Shown: positions 40,954-51,630 of the stretch, piece after piece
Numbering within the stretch: position 1 is the first letter of the stretch
Layout of the letters: every line of letters starts with the position of its first letter
DNA from: Mesorhizobium_K sp040049215
GTDB lineage: Bacteria > Pseudomonadota > Alphaproteobacteria > Rhizobiales > Rhizobiaceae
Direction of reading: 5' to 3'
NCBI RefSeq assembly: GCF_040049215.1
Contig: NZ_JBDZDN010000001.1
Location: 1,426,001 to 1,490,000 of the forward strand
DNA: 64,000 nucleotides
Translations under genes and position numbers: made by a program
The notes under the pieces: generated by a model
The model's database searches: none
Told to the model about the DNA's origin: nothing
What the model saw: the letters and a program-made list of their open reading frames with translations, nothing else

Positions 40954-41019
40954 ACCCCGCTGCGCCGGGCTTTGCCCCGGCTGCTCCGATTCTTAGACAA
41001 CGAAGTTAGCGATGTTTTG

Positions 41020-41030
41020 TTGCGATGCAA
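41020..41030. promoter_or_regulatory. Possible PhaR (AniA) operator before phaZ
   Basis: TTGC-GAT-GCAA, a perfect 4+3+4 palindrome centred 72 bases upstream of the phaZ ATG. PhaR regulators of PHB genes bind TGC-N3-GCA-type sites in related bacteria. A single short site, so tentative. Confidence 0.45.
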
Positions 41031-41101
41031 TACGTCGGGCCGCGCGACCTACCCGGCGATGTTGGTCCACGCTGCCGGAAATCCATTTGATTTCAAGCGC
41101 T

Positions 41102-41395
41102 TCAATCGGGAATACCTTCGACGAGCACCATTTCCGCATCCGCGAACTTCCGGCGGATCGCCCGCGCCGCACTGTATTCCGGCGAGTGATAGCAATCCTG
41201 CGCCGCCTTGAGCGACGGGAACTCGATCACCACGTTGCGCGCCCAGCCGCGTCCTTCAGTCGCCTCGCAGGCTCCGCCGCGCGCCAGAAACTTCGCGCCA
41301 TGCTTCTCGAAGGCAATCTTCGCTGCCGCCACGTAGTCCTTGTAGGCTTCGGCGTCCTTCACATCGACATGCGCGATCCAGTATCCTTTCGGCAT
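41102..41395 (-). CDS. DUF1330 family protein
   Basis: 97 residues, a single dimeric alpha+beta barrel domain: KGYWIAHVDVKDAEAYKDY at the N-terminus, FLARGGACEATEG in the middle, and VVIEFPSLKAAQDCYHSPEY before the last strand. DUF1330 proteins are small barrel proteins of unknown activity. It begins 20 bases after pyrF on the same strand and is probably the last gene of that transcript. Confidence 0.9.
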   Translation of the reverse strand: MPKGYWIAHVDVKDAEAYKDYVAAAKIAFEKHGAKFLARGGACEATEGRGWARNVVIEFPSLKAAQDCYHSPEYSAARAIRRKFADAEMVLVEGIPD

Positions 41396-41415
41396 CTTTC
41401 CCTCCCTGACATCGT

Positions 41416-42099
41416 TCAGGCCGAGGCCATCTCGGCGAGGATCGCCTGCGCGGCCGCGCGCCGGTCTGGCGCCTTCACGATCGGCCGCCCCACCACGAGG
41501 TGGCTGGCGCCCGCGCGTACGGCATCGCCCGGCGTCATCACACGCTTCTGGTCGCCATGGTCGGCGCCGGCTGGCCGGATGCCCGGGGTCACCACGGCGA
41601 GTTCCGGTCCGACGATCTTGCGCACCGCGGCCGCTTCGTCCGCCGAGCAGACGATGCCGCCCATGCCGGCGGCGAGCGCCTGTTCGGCGCGGCGCAGCAC
41701 CAGAGTATGCGGATCGTATTCGTAGCCGGCCTCGACCATGTCGTTTTCGTCCATCGAGGTCAGCACGGTCACGCCGAGCAGAGTCAGGTCCGAGCCCCTC
41801 GCGGCCTCGACCGCGGCGCGCATCGCCTTCGGATAGGCATGCAGCGTCAGCATCGACATGCCCATCTTGACGACATTCTCCACGCCACTTGCGACTGTAT
41901 TGTCGATGTCGAGCAGCTTCATGTCGAGAAAGATGCTCGTACCGCCCGCCGCAAGCTCGCGCGCCAGGCCGAGGCCTCCCGCGAAGGCGAGTTGGTAGCC
42001 GATCTTGTAGAAGGAGACGACGCCGTCGAGGTCGCGTATGACCATCTCGGCCTCGGCAACAGTCGGCACGTCCAGCCCGACGATCAATCTTTCGCGCAT
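41416..42099 (-). CDS. pyrF: Orotidine 5'-phosphate decarboxylase
   Basis: Final step of UMP synthesis. 227 residues, as usual for the short bacterial type. The catalytic charge network lies in FLDMKLLDID (about residues 57-66), with the N-terminal LIVGLDVPT and the phosphate-binding TPGIRPAGADHGDQKR and HLVVGRPIVKA completing the barrel. It sits between an FMN reductase gene (22 bases upstream) and DUF1330 in one minus-strand unit. Confidence 0.96.
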   Translation of the reverse strand: MRERLIVGLDVPTVAEAEMVIRDLDGVVSFYKIGYQLAFAGGLGLARELAAGGTSIFLDMKLLDIDNTVASGVENVVKMGMSMLTLHAYPKAMRAAVEAARGSDLTLLGVTVLTSMDENDMVEAGYEYDPHTLVLRRAEQALAAGMGGIVCSADEAAAVRKIVGPELAVVTPGIRPAGADHGDQKRVMTPGDAVRAGASHLVVGRPIVKAPDRRAAAQAILAEMASA

Positions 42100-42121
42100 G
42101 CCGCTCCGCCTTCCTTAGCCG

Positions 42122-42718
42122 TCAGGGCTCGATCCTCGTCGACATCATCGCGGCGCGCTCGATCAGGGTCCGGCAAACCGTCTCCATCTGGTGGCGCAAC
42201 CGCTCTTCCTTGAACTGGCCGTCCTCGTCGAATGCCTCGGACGCCCTCGCGACCGAACATTGCGGCGTGATCACCTCGACCTGGCAAGCCATCAGCACGG
42301 CGCGCAGATGGTAGAGTCCGCGCACGCCGGCGAAGTTGCCGTCCGACGACGAACAGATCGCCGCAATCTTGCCGTCGAAGGGCTTGAAGGGGCGCCCGCC
42401 GTCGCGACGCACGCGGCTCACCCAATCGATCGTGTTCTTGACCAGCGGCGGTATCGATGCGTTGTACTCGGGGCTGGCGATGAGAAAGCCGTCATGGGCC
42501 GCGATCTGGCGCGCGAGCTTCTGCGCGTTTTCGGGAACGCCTTTTTCCTTCTCGAGGTCTTGGTCCATGATCGGCAGCGCATAGTCGCCGAGCGAGATGC
42601 GGGTAACCTCGGCGCCCTGCAACGCGAGTTCCTTCATCGCCGCGTCGGCGGTCCTGACACTGAAGGCGCCGGTGCGCAGCGACCCGGCGAAGATGAGAAT
42701 TTTCGGTATGACAGGCAC
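42122..42718 (-). CDS. NADPH-dependent FMN reductase / chromate reductase-like flavoprotein
   Basis: 198 residues from GTG 42718, which has AAGGAAC just upstream; an ATG at 42748 would add ten residues. Flavodoxin-like fold with the FMN phosphate loop ILIFAGSLRTGAFS near the N-terminus and ASPEYNASIPPLVKNTIDWVSR in the middle, the signature of the NQO/ChrR-type FMN_red family. It reduces quinones or other acceptors in the cytoplasm. It is the first gene of the unit with pyrF. Confidence 0.9.
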   Translation of the reverse strand: MPVIPKILIFAGSLRTGAFSVRTADAAMKELALQGAEVTRISLGDYALPIMDQDLEKEKGVPENAQKLARQIAAHDGFLIASPEYNASIPPLVKNTIDWVSRVRRDGGRPFKPFDGKIAAICSSSDGNFAGVRGLYHLRAVLMACQVEVITPQCSVARASEAFDEDGQFKEERLRHQMETVCRTLIERAAMMSTRIEP

Positions 42719-42800
42719 GGCCGTTCCTTTAGCCGCAGCTATAGGCAAAGACGCGATCGAATCAATATGTCGACATGCTGCCCTTGAATGAGGAGCGGCA

Positions 42801-43406
42801 TCAGTTCAGCGGCGCGCGGCGGTAGAGCCAAAGCTGCGTCGGGGGAATGTTGCGGATGATGAAATGGAAGTGCTCGACCGTGTAGTCGCCGAGGCCGGGC
42901 GGTATCGGCGATTTCGGCCCGTAGGTGAGCTGAACCACGGGGCGCCCGCTCGGGATGCGCCTGAGCAGGCTTTCTAGATAGGCGACGCGACGCGCGACCG
43001 GGAAGTTGAGCAGCGGCACGCCGGAGACCACACAGTCGAACACCAGGTCGCGCTTTTCGCCAAGCGTCATATCGAGATTGAAACCGTCGCCCTCGATCAC
43101 GTTGACGTCCGGGTAGTTCCGCCTGAGATGTTTGACGAAGTCATGCGAATATTCGACCGCATATAGGTCGGACGGCTTCACGCCGCGACGTAAGATCGCC
43201 TTCGTGATAACACCGGTTCCGGGTCCGACCTCCAGGACGGGAAGGCCTGATTTTGCGTCGATGATCGAGGCCATAAGCCTCGCCGTCACCGAACTGGTTG
43301 GAATGATGGAACCGACCGCTCTCGGCCTGTCGATCCAGCCCTTGAAGAACTTCAGCTCGTCGTCGAATTTCTCGGCGAACTTGCGCAGTCCCGAAGCGGC
43401 CATCAA
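42801..43406 (-). CDS. pmtA: Phosphatidylethanolamine N-methyltransferase PmtA
   Basis: 201 residues. PmtA methylates phosphatidylethanolamine to phosphatidylcholine using S-adenosylmethionine, important for host interaction in rhizobia. The methionine-binding motif is LEVGPGTGVITKAIL (about 58-72). The N-terminal segment FFKGWIDRPRAVGSIIPTSS is characteristic of the Sinorhizobium-type enzyme. The following VVSGVPLLNFP and VQLTYGPKSPIP complete the pattern. Two adjacent ATGs (43406, 43403) could serve as start. Confidence 0.92.
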   Translation of the reverse strand: MMAASGLRKFAEKFDDELKFFKGWIDRPRAVGSIIPTSSVTARLMASIIDAKSGLPVLEVGPGTGVITKAILRRGVKPSDLYAVEYSHDFVKHLRRNYPDVNVIEGDGFNLDMTLGEKRDLVFDCVVSGVPLLNFPVARRVAYLESLLRRIPSGRPVVQLTYGPKSPIPPGLGDYTVEHFHFIIRNIPPTQLWLYRRAPLN

Positions 43407-43538
43407 CGGTCTCCATCAGTCGGTTGCGGGACACATAACAGTCCGCTGCGTCAACGCAAGCTTTGTATGTCGCGTTCTCAACGGTTTTTGTCGTTTTTGC
43501 TCAGGAAGCAACCCGCCTGCTCCGGCTGCGGGCAGCGA

Positions 43539-44669
43539 TCAGCTTTCGCCGAACGACTCGAAGAAGTCCTTCATGCGCGAGAAGAAGCCGCTCGACTGCG
43601 GCGAATTTTCCGTCGAGGAGAGCTTTTCGAATTCCTCCAGCAGTTCGCGCTGGCGCTTCGACAGGTTCTGCGGCGTCTCGACGGCCGTCTGGATGTAGAG
43701 ATCGCCTATCTGCGGCTGGCGCAGCACGGGCATGCCTTTGCCCTTGAGGCGGAACTGGCGGCCGTTTTGCGTGCCTTCGGGCACCTTGACGCGCGTCTGG
43801 GTGCCGTCGAGCGTCGCCACTTCGAATTGTCCGCCAAGCGCGGCCGTCGTCATCGAGATCGGCACCTTGCAGTAGAGGTCGGCGCCGTCGCGCTGGAAGA
43901 ATTCGTGCGGCTTGACCGCCAGGAAGATGTAGAGATCGCCCGAAGGTCCGCCGCGCAGCCCCGCCTCGCCCTCGTTGGCGAGCCTGATGCGCGTGCCGTC
44001 CTCGATGCCGGCCGGAATGTTGACCGACAGCGAACGCTCCTCGACGATGCGGCCCTGGCCGGAGCATTTCGGGCAGGGGTCGTTGATCGTCTGGCCCCGG
44101 CCCTGGCAGGTCGGGCAGGTTCGTTCGATCGAGAAGAAGCCTTGCGTGGCGCGCACCTTGCCATGGCCGCCGCACATCGTGCAGGTCACGGGCTGCGTGC
44201 CGGGCTTGGCGCCGCTGCCCGAGCAATCGCTGCAGGAGATGGATGCCGGGACCCTGATCTGCGCGGTCTTGCCAGTATAGGCTTCCTCCAGCGAGATCTC
44301 CATGTTGTAGCGCAGGTCCGCGCCGCGCTCGCGGCCGCCGGACGAGCGGCGGCGGCCGCCGCCCATCATGTCGCCGAAGATGTCCTCGAAGATGTCGGCG
44401 AAGCCACCCGCGCCGAAACCCTGGCCGCCGCCGTTCATGCCGCCATTCTCGAAGGCGGCGTGACCGAAACGGTCATAGGCGGCGCGCTTTTGCGGGTCCT
44501 TCAGCGTCTCGTAGGCTTCGTTGATTTCCTTGAACCTGTGCTCGCAGGAGTGATCGCCGGGGTTGCGATCCGGATGGAACTGCATGGCAAGCTTGCGGAA
44601 CGCCGCCTTGAGCTGCTTCTCGTCGGCGCCCTTCTGCACGCCGAGCGTTTCGTAGAAATCAGCTTTCAT
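43539..44669 (-). CDS. dnaJ: Chaperone protein DnaJ
   Basis: 376 residues, the standard type I DnaJ: J domain with HPD (QFHPDRNPGDH, about 32-42), a Gly/Phe-rich linker (about 75-110), four CxxCxGxG zinc repeats (CSDCSGSG, CTMCGGHG, CPTCQGRG, CPKCSGQG) and the C-terminal substrate domain. It stimulates DnaK ATPase and delivers unfolded substrates. It follows dnaK on the same strand with a 191-base gap containing a terminator hairpin, so dnaJ is partly separately transcribed or made by read-through. Confidence 0.97.
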   Translation of the reverse strand: MKADFYETLGVQKGADEKQLKAAFRKLAMQFHPDRNPGDHSCEHRFKEINEAYETLKDPQKRAAYDRFGHAAFENGGMNGGGQGFGAGGFADIFEDIFGDMMGGGRRRSSGGRERGADLRYNMEISLEEAYTGKTAQIRVPASISCSDCSGSGAKPGTQPVTCTMCGGHGKVRATQGFFSIERTCPTCQGRGQTINDPCPKCSGQGRIVEERSLSVNIPAGIEDGTRIRLANEGEAGLRGGPSGDLYIFLAVKPHEFFQRDGADLYCKVPISMTTAALGGQFEVATLDGTQTRVKVPEGTQNGRQFRLKGKGMPVLRQPQIGDLYIQTAVETPQNLSKRQRELLEEFEKLSSTENSPQSSGFFSRMKDFFESFGES

Positions 44670-44808
44670 CTTGCCCCGATGCCCGGACGTTCAATGCCTT
44701 GGCGCATTGTGTCATGCTATCCTGCGAATAACTGGCTTCCGATTTAGTTAGCCGATCTTCGCGACGCCAGAGTTCTGGTGCAACACAAGACATTTTTTGA
44801 GCTTCCTT

Positions 44809-44838
44809 GCAAAGAAGCCCGGCGCTGGCGCCGGGCCT
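44809..44838 (-). terminator. Hairpin terminator after dnaK
   Basis: Perfect 9-base arms GCCCGGCGC (44817-44825) and GCGCCGGGC (44828-44836), followed in the minus direction by TTCTTTGC. Located 25 bases past the dnaK stop; likely a partial terminator setting the dnaK:dnaJ ratio. Confidence 0.7.
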
Positions 44839-44860
44839 CTCGCTTTGAGCTTGTAGGCGA

Positions 44861-46777
<1,917 letters not shown>

Positions 46778-46898
46778 TTTTCCGATCTCTCCTTCAAGCA
46801 GGCCGTCAGGACCCAATGAGGCGTTCCGGGGACGACCCCTGTTCACTGGAAATTCCGCCAAAGCTCAAGCGTTGCGGCCGGCTCTCGCGGTTGCGGCG

Positions 46899-46928
46899 TA
46901 TATAAGAAGAGCATTTCGGGCACGCAAG
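46899..46928 (-). promoter_or_regulatory. Candidate heat-shock (RpoH) promoter of dnaK
   Basis: On the minus strand CTTGCG (46928-46923) is followed after 17-18 bases by TTATATA (46905-46899), close to the rhizobial RpoH pattern CTTG...-N16/17-C.ATAT. The sequence lies 120-150 bases before the dnaK ATG. The rest of the 328-base divergent region up to the lactonase start shows only a weak TTGACG element (about 47021) facing the other way. Confidence 0.45.
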
Positions 46929-47105
46929 CGGCGCGTAGGAAGTTCCCACCGGTGAAGGCCTCCTCGAAATCTCTGAAACGCCATACGTTTGCTCATATTA
47001 TCCAAGGACGCCTGCATTGCGCCTTGACGATCCGGTATCCTGCTGGAACATCAGCGGCTTGGAAGCGCCGCGGCCACCGGATGTCTTCCGCTCTGGGAGG
47101 AGTGC

Positions 47106-48014
47106 ATGTCGGAAGTGTCCATGACGGCTGTCGAGACAGTCGCGACGGGACTTGGCTGGCCGGAAGGTCCGACCGTCCTGCCCGACGGCCGCATCGTGCT
47201 TGTCGAAAGCTACCGTAGCCAGCTGACGGCAATCGACGCAAAAGGCAAGGCGAACCGTTTCGCCTATGTCGCCGGGGCGCCCAATTCCTGCGTGCTCGGT
47301 TCCGATGGCGCGCTCTATGTGTGCCAGAACGGCGGCACAACCGGCCCGTGGCGCGCCTCGGAGATGACGACGCCATCGATCCAGCGCGTGGTTGAGGGCG
47401 GTAAGGCTGAGATTATCCTGACGGAGGTCGATGGGATCAAGCTGAACGGTCCCAATGACCTGGTCTTCGCCGCTGACGGCAGACTGATCTTCACCGATCC
47501 CGGCACGTATAATCCCAAGGCTCCCGATCCGAGCTACATCTTTGCGCTGCTTCCGGACGGCAGCGCGAAAGTTGTGGTGCATTTCAAGACGCCGACCTTT
47601 CCAAATGGCCTTGGGGTCGAGGCCGACGGATCGATTGTCTGGGCTGAATCCTATACAGGGCGCGTCTGCCGTCAGCGGCCGGACGGCCGCCGCGACGATC
47701 TCGGCAAGTTGCCCGGCGACAATCCAATCCCGGACGGGATGAAGGTTGGTGCCGATGGCCGCCTCTATGTCACCGACATTTTTGCCGGAGGCATCCATGT
47801 CCTGAACCCGGACGGAACGCCTGACGGTTTCATCCGCTGCGGGAAAGCCACCACCAACTGCGTCTTCGACGGCGAGACGCTGTGGATCACCAATGCCGGC
47901 GTGCTCGCCGATGGCAGCGACCCGTCCTTCGACGGTACGCTTTGCCGTACGCGAATTCCCCGAGGCGGCCGGCCGACCTATCATGGCCGCATTGCCGGCA
48001 GTCGCAACGCGTGA
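47106..48014 (+). CDS. SMP-30/gluconolactonase family lactonase
   Basis: 302 residues forming a six-bladed propeller. Metal ligands expected in this family are visible: Glu in GWPEGPTVL (about residue 20), Asn in LNGPNDLVFA (about 119), Asn in TFPNGLGVEADG (about 165) and Asp in PDGMKVGADGRLYVTD (about 210). It should hydrolyse a sugar-acid lactone. ATG 47106 follows GGGAGGAG. Its stop overlaps the GTG of the next gene, an FMN hydroxyacid dehydrogenase, so the two steps are linked. Confidence 0.9.
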   Translation: MSEVSMTAVETVATGLGWPEGPTVLPDGRIVLVESYRSQLTAIDAKGKANRFAYVAGAPNSCVLGSDGALYVCQNGGTTGPWRASEMTTPSIQRVVEGGKAEIILTEVDGIKLNGPNDLVFAADGRLIFTDPGTYNPKAPDPSYIFALLPDGSAKVVVHFKTPTFPNGLGVEADGSIVWAESYTGRVCRQRPDGRRDDLGKLPGDNPIPDGMKVGADGRLYVTDIFAGGIHVLNPDGTPDGFIRCGKATTNCVFDGETLWITNAGVLADGSDPSFDGTLCRTRIPRGGRPTYHGRIAGSRNA

Positions 48015-49201
48015 GCCGGCCAGTCGTCCGATCCGGGTCGGCGGGCTCGGCGGCTTTTTTCAGCCGCCTTTACAGCATTGCCAAGGTCCGCGACGAGGCG
48101 AAGCGCGTTCTGCCGCTGCCGGTGTTCGATTTCGGCGACGGCGGCGCCGAAGACGAGCGAACGCTGCGCCGCAACGAACAGGCTTTCGACGATGTCGCGC
48201 TGCTGCCGCGGCCGCTCAACGGGGCTGTAGACCGCGATCTCTCGGTGACGCTGTTCGGCAGGAAGCTCTCCATGCCGCTGGGCATCGGGCCGACCGGGTT
48301 ATCGGGCCTGTTCTGGCCGGATGGAGAATGTGCATCCGCCCGCGCCGCAAGTGATGCCGGCGTGCCCTATGTCGCCAGTCACGGCTCCGTTTGCACGCTG
48401 GAAGACATTGCCGCCGTGTCGGCAGGGCCTCGCTGGATGCAGATATTCGTCTATACCGACCGAGGCTTTACGCGCGAAATGATCGAGCGTGCTGCCGCGG
48501 CGAAATACGACGCGCTGGTCCTCACCATCGACAACCAGTTGCTGGGCAATCGCGAGCGCGACATTCGCAATGGATTCTCTATTCCGCCTCGCTTCGGCGT
48601 CGCCGGCGCACTCCAGGCCGCGACCAAGGCGCGATGGTTGCTCCGCATGCGAACGACATTGCCCAGGATCACCTTCGCCAACTATCTGAAAACCGGAGAA
48701 AAAGCGGAACTGGCGGCGATTGCCGCCCGGATGGGCAGCTTGCTCGACCCGAGCATGTCCTGGGCCGAGGTAGACTGGATACGTTCCTTCTGGAAAGGGC
48801 CGATGCTCCTCAAAGGCGTCCTCCACCCAGCGGAGGCGAAGGAGGCCGTCGCGCGTGGAATTGACGGCATGATTGTTTCGAACCATGGCGGACGCCAGCT
48901 CGATGGCGCCGCGGCGTCGCTTGACGCATTGCCGGCTGTCGTCGATGCGGTAGGCAAGCGGATCCCGGTCCTTATCGATGGAGGCATCCGGCGCGGCGCC
49001 GACATGGCCAAGGCGCTGGCGCTTGGCGCATCGTTCTGCCTCATTGGCAGGCCGCAACTCTGGGGTCTGGCAGTCGGCGGCGAAGCCGGCGTTCGCCACG
49101 TGCTTGAACTTTACCGCAAGGAAATCGACCGCGTTATGGGCCTGATGGGTGCAAGGACTGTCGCGGATATCGGACCCGACTGTATCCTGCGCCTGAGATA
49201 G
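48011..49201 (+). CDS. FMN-dependent alpha-hydroxy acid dehydrogenase (LldD-like)
   Basis: 396 residues from GTG 48011, which overlaps the previous stop (GTGA). The frame is open further upstream but only as a shadow of the lactonase gene. The family fold is evident: FGRKLSMPLGIGPTG (FMN site), the catalytic His and Arg in VSNHGGRQLDGAAAS (about 295) and the FMN phosphate site LIDGGIRRGADMAKALALGA (about 325). It oxidises a 2-hydroxy acid to the 2-oxo acid, passing electrons to quinone or oxygen. Context suggests a hydroxy acid released by the upstream lactonase. Confidence 0.9.
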   Translation: MSRPVVRSGSAGSAAFFSRLYSIAKVRDEAKRVLPLPVFDFGDGGAEDERTLRRNEQAFDDVALLPRPLNGAVDRDLSVTLFGRKLSMPLGIGPTGLSGLFWPDGECASARAASDAGVPYVASHGSVCTLEDIAAVSAGPRWMQIFVYTDRGFTREMIERAAAAKYDALVLTIDNQLLGNRERDIRNGFSIPPRFGVAGALQAATKARWLLRMRTTLPRITFANYLKTGEKAELAAIAARMGSLLDPSMSWAEVDWIRSFWKGPMLLKGVLHPAEAKEAVARGIDGMIVSNHGGRQLDGAAASLDALPAVVDAVGKRIPVLIDGGIRRGADMAKALALGASFCLIGRPQLWGLAVGGEAGVRHVLELYRKEIDRVMGLMGARTVADIGPDCILRLR

Positions 49202-49222
49202 CGCGCGAAAGAAAGGCGAGAC

Positions 49223-49912
49223 ATGATCACGGACCCGCCCATCCTCACCATCCGGCGAAATTTCGAACGACCGCCCGCCCGTCTGGTCGAGGGATTTCGT
49301 GGCGTGCCGACCGGTTATCTCGTCGATGCCATGCGTGGACGCGGATGTCTCGACCATTCCATCAAGCCGCTGCTGCCCGAGAAGGCGACCATCCTCGGCG
49401 TCGCGCTGACCTGCCATGCCGGTCCCGCCGACAACCTCGCCGTCTTCGGAGCGTTGGAGGTCGCCATCAAAGGCGACGTTATTGTCGCCTGCACCGACGC
49501 CTTCATGAGGACCTCCGTCACCGGCGACCTGCTGCTCGGCATGGCCAAAAATCTCGGCGTCACCGGCTTCGTCACCGACGGGCTGGTGCGGGATTTGACC
49601 GGGCTCGAAGCTGTCGGCATGCCTATCTACTGTGCTGGCCTGACCGCCAATTCGCCAACGCGCAACGGCCCCGGGACTGTTGGTATGCCGATCGTCATCG
49701 GCGACGTCACGATAAATCCCGGCGACATTCTGGTCGGTGACCGCGACGGCGTCGTTGTGGTGCCGCGGATCGAAGCCGAGGCGGTGCTCGAGCGCCTGGA
49801 CGGCATCAAGGCGGCGGAGCATGCGCTGGAAGCAAAGGTCCAGGCCGGTCTCGGCGTGCCGGACTTCATTCGCACCGTTCTGGATTCGAACCGTACAACT
49901 TATGTCGATTGA
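49223..49912 (+). CDS. RraA-like HMG/CHA-type aldolase family protein
   Basis: 229 residues. RraA-fold aldolases cleave 4-hydroxy-4-methyl-2-oxoglutarate and related 2-oxo acids with a divalent metal; other members inhibit RNase E. The conserved GFVTDGLVRDLTGLE (G-x3-DG-x2-RD motif, about 110-124) and ILVGDRDGVVVVPR (about 169) are complete, which supports aldolase rather than the RraA regulator. It is the third gene of the operon, 21 bases after the hydroxyacid dehydrogenase, and could cleave that enzyme's oxo-acid product to pyruvate. Confidence 0.85.
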   Translation: MITDPPILTIRRNFERPPARLVEGFRGVPTGYLVDAMRGRGCLDHSIKPLLPEKATILGVALTCHAGPADNLAVFGALEVAIKGDVIVACTDAFMRTSVTGDLLLGMAKNLGVTGFVTDGLVRDLTGLEAVGMPIYCAGLTANSPTRNGPGTVGMPIVIGDVTINPGDILVGDRDGVVVVPRIEAEAVLERLDGIKAAEHALEAKVQAGLGVPDFIRTVLDSNRTTYVD

Positions 49913-49965
49913 GAAATCGGCCCACCAGATGTACCGATGGGCCGATCGTCTTGCGGCCGACTGGC

Positions 49966-50262
49966 CTAGTTCGTGAGACGCAGCGGCGGCGGCGGCGGAG
50001 CCGGCTGTTCGGTCGTGAAATTGCCCGTACCCGTCGAGGCAGAGCCTTTCTTGGCGGCCCGCTTCTGCTTCAGGCAGCCATTGCCGAAGGTGCCCCACCA
50101 GGCGACCGGGTTGTTCTTGCCGCATCGCCAGGACAGGCCTGCGACTTCGTAGGAGCCGTCGGCGGCCTCGACCAAGGGACTGGCGGGATCGCTCGCATGG
50201 GCGACGGCCGAAACCAAGCCGAATGCGAGCGATGCGGAAAGGATCAGTGCATGTTTCATCAT
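49966..50262 (-). CDS. Small secreted protein with Pro-rich C-terminus
   Basis: 98 residues from ATG 50262, with AAGGGAG upstream. A clear signal peptide ends near residue 24 (SAVAHA|SDP). The mature part has two cysteines (SWRCGKNN and NGCLKQ) around PVAWWGTFG, then a Lys-rich segment and the Pro tail PAPPPPPLRL. I know no function for this type. It is convergent with the catabolic operon. Confidence 0.7.
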   Translation of the reverse strand: MMKHALILSASLAFGLVSAVAHASDPASPLVEAADGSYEVAGLSWRCGKNNPVAWWGTFGNGCLKQKRAAKKGSASTGTGNFTTEQPAPPPPPLRLTN

Positions 50263-50394
50263 CTTCGGTACTCCCTTTCGTTGGTTGGGGAGCGCGACCG
50301 GATGTAAGCTTGTTTGCGGGCCGCGCTCGGTTGCTGACCCTTTTCGGTCGTGCAGCGAACCCGAATGGTTCACGCGGCTTCAGGGAAAATTCGT

Positions 50395-50437
50395 CCGAAC
50401 CGCGCCTGCGCCTGCGCCTTTTATGCGGCGGGTTCGG
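50395..50437 (-). terminator. Hairpin terminator after the GNAT gene
   Basis: Arms CCGAACC and GGTTCGG (50395-50401 and 50431-50437) around a GC-rich interior, followed in the minus direction by ACGAATTTTCCC. Located seven bases past the GNAT stop. Confidence 0.5.
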
Positions 50438-50443
50438 CAGCGG

Positions 50444-51124
50444 CTACGCCTGCCGCTCGATCGCAGCGACATTCATGCGCGTCCGCAGCTTGAAGCCGAT
50501 GGATTCGTAAAGCCTGATCGCGACGCTGTTGGTCGCATAGGTGTGCAGGAACGGCTGCTCGCCCTTGGCGTAGATTTTCCCCGCCGCAAAAAGCGTCATC
50601 AGCCGGCCGAGCCCCTTGCCCTGAAAATCCGGATGCGTCGCGACGCCGCTGAGTTCGGTCAACCCGTCCAGCTTCAACCGCTCGCCGGCCATGGCGATCA
50701 GCCTGCCGCTCTCCCTGACGCCCCAGAAATCGCCGAGCGCCTGCGCCTTCATGGTGAAGGGGCCGGGCCTGGTCAGCGTCGCGAGTTCCAGCATGTCGGC
50801 CGCGTCGGCTTCGCCGAGCGGGACTATCCGGTCGTCTTCAATGACGGGCATGTGCCGCTCGGCAATCATCTGCACGCCGAACGACGTCATCGTCTGTGTG
50901 AAGCCGGGCGGCAGGACGAATTCGTCGGCCTGCAGGAAGATCAGCGTCTCGCCGGGCGAAGCGATTGCCGCCAACGCGGCAAGGCTTTCCGGGCCTTCGT
51001 CCCGGCTGCTCGCGAAAGGATGGATCGACGGCGCGTAGCGTTTGGCCAGATGGCCGCCCAGCGCAAGCGAGGCATGCCTGGTGTTCAGCGCATTCCAGAC
51101 CGGACGGTCGAGTATGTGTCTCAT
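50444..51124 (-). CDS. GNAT-family N-acetyltransferase
   Basis: 226 residues from ATG 51124, which overlaps the MarR stop (ATGA). The acetyl-CoA site lies in the C-terminal domain: LSGVATHPDFQGKGLGRLMT (Q/RxxGxG/A-type, about 160-178), then LHTYATNSVAIRLYESIGFK. The N-terminal half (to about 105) is a second, degenerate acetyltransferase-like domain, as in FR47/GCN5-tandem proteins. The substrate is unknown. The arrangement with a MarR regulator suggests induction by a small molecule that the enzyme may inactivate. Confidence 0.88.
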   Translation of the reverse strand: MRHILDRPVWNALNTRHASLALGGHLAKRYAPSIHPFASSRDEGPESLAALAAIASPGETLIFLQADEFVLPPGFTQTMTSFGVQMIAERHMPVIEDDRIVPLGEADAADMLELATLTRPGPFTMKAQALGDFWGVRESGRLIAMAGERLKLDGLTELSGVATHPDFQGKGLGRLMTLFAAGKIYAKGEQPFLHTYATNSVAIRLYESIGFKLRTRMNVAAIERQA

Positions 51125-51606
51125 AGCGTCACCTTTCCAGCGCGGCGATCGAGCGGAGCGGCGGCAAGTCCGTCCTCGATCGCCGCCAGCTGGTCGAGCA
51201 GCGGGCCGTCGAGATTGCCGCAAAGGTCGGCGACGGCCGACCTTATGCGCGGCCACACGTCGCTCTTGGCGGCCGCGACCAGCCGCTTCCCTTCCCTGGA
51301 GAGGGAAACGATCCTGCGACGCTGGTCATCGGGCGCCGCCTTGGCCTCCAGCATGCCGAGCTCGACGAGTTGCGCGACGGTGCGCGTGGCGCCTGGCTGG
51401 GTGATGCCGACCGCCTCGGCCAATTCGCCGACGGTGAGCGGTCCCAGCCGGTCGACCGCGGCCAGGAACGGGTACTGGCTCGCCTGAAGCGGTGCGCCAA
51501 GTTCGTCCATGATCCTCTGCGTGTCGGCCTGCAGCCTTTCGCCGAGGCGCTTTATGCGCGTGCCGAGCGTCAGGAATCCGAAGGAACGAACCACATCCTC
51601 GACCAT
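51121..51606 (-). CDS. MarR-family transcriptional regulator
   Basis: 161 residues with the winged helix-turn-helix in the middle: LGPLTVGELAEAVGITQPGA (recognition part, about 54-73) and the wing DDQRRRIVSLSREGKRL (about 93-109). N- and C-terminal helices form the dimer. It is the first gene of a coupled pair with the acetyltransferase. A GTTATATAAC palindrome lies 25 bases upstream of its ATG, so autoregulation is likely. Confidence 0.92.
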   Translation of the reverse strand: MVEDVVRSFGFLTLGTRIKRLGERLQADTQRIMDELGAPLQASQYPFLAAVDRLGPLTVGELAEAVGITQPGATRTVAQLVELGMLEAKAAPDDQRRRIVSLSREGKRLVAAAKSDVWPRIRSAVADLCGNLDGPLLDQLAAIEDGLAAAPLDRRAGKVTL

Positions 51607-51630
51607 CGACCATCTCCAACTACATTACTA

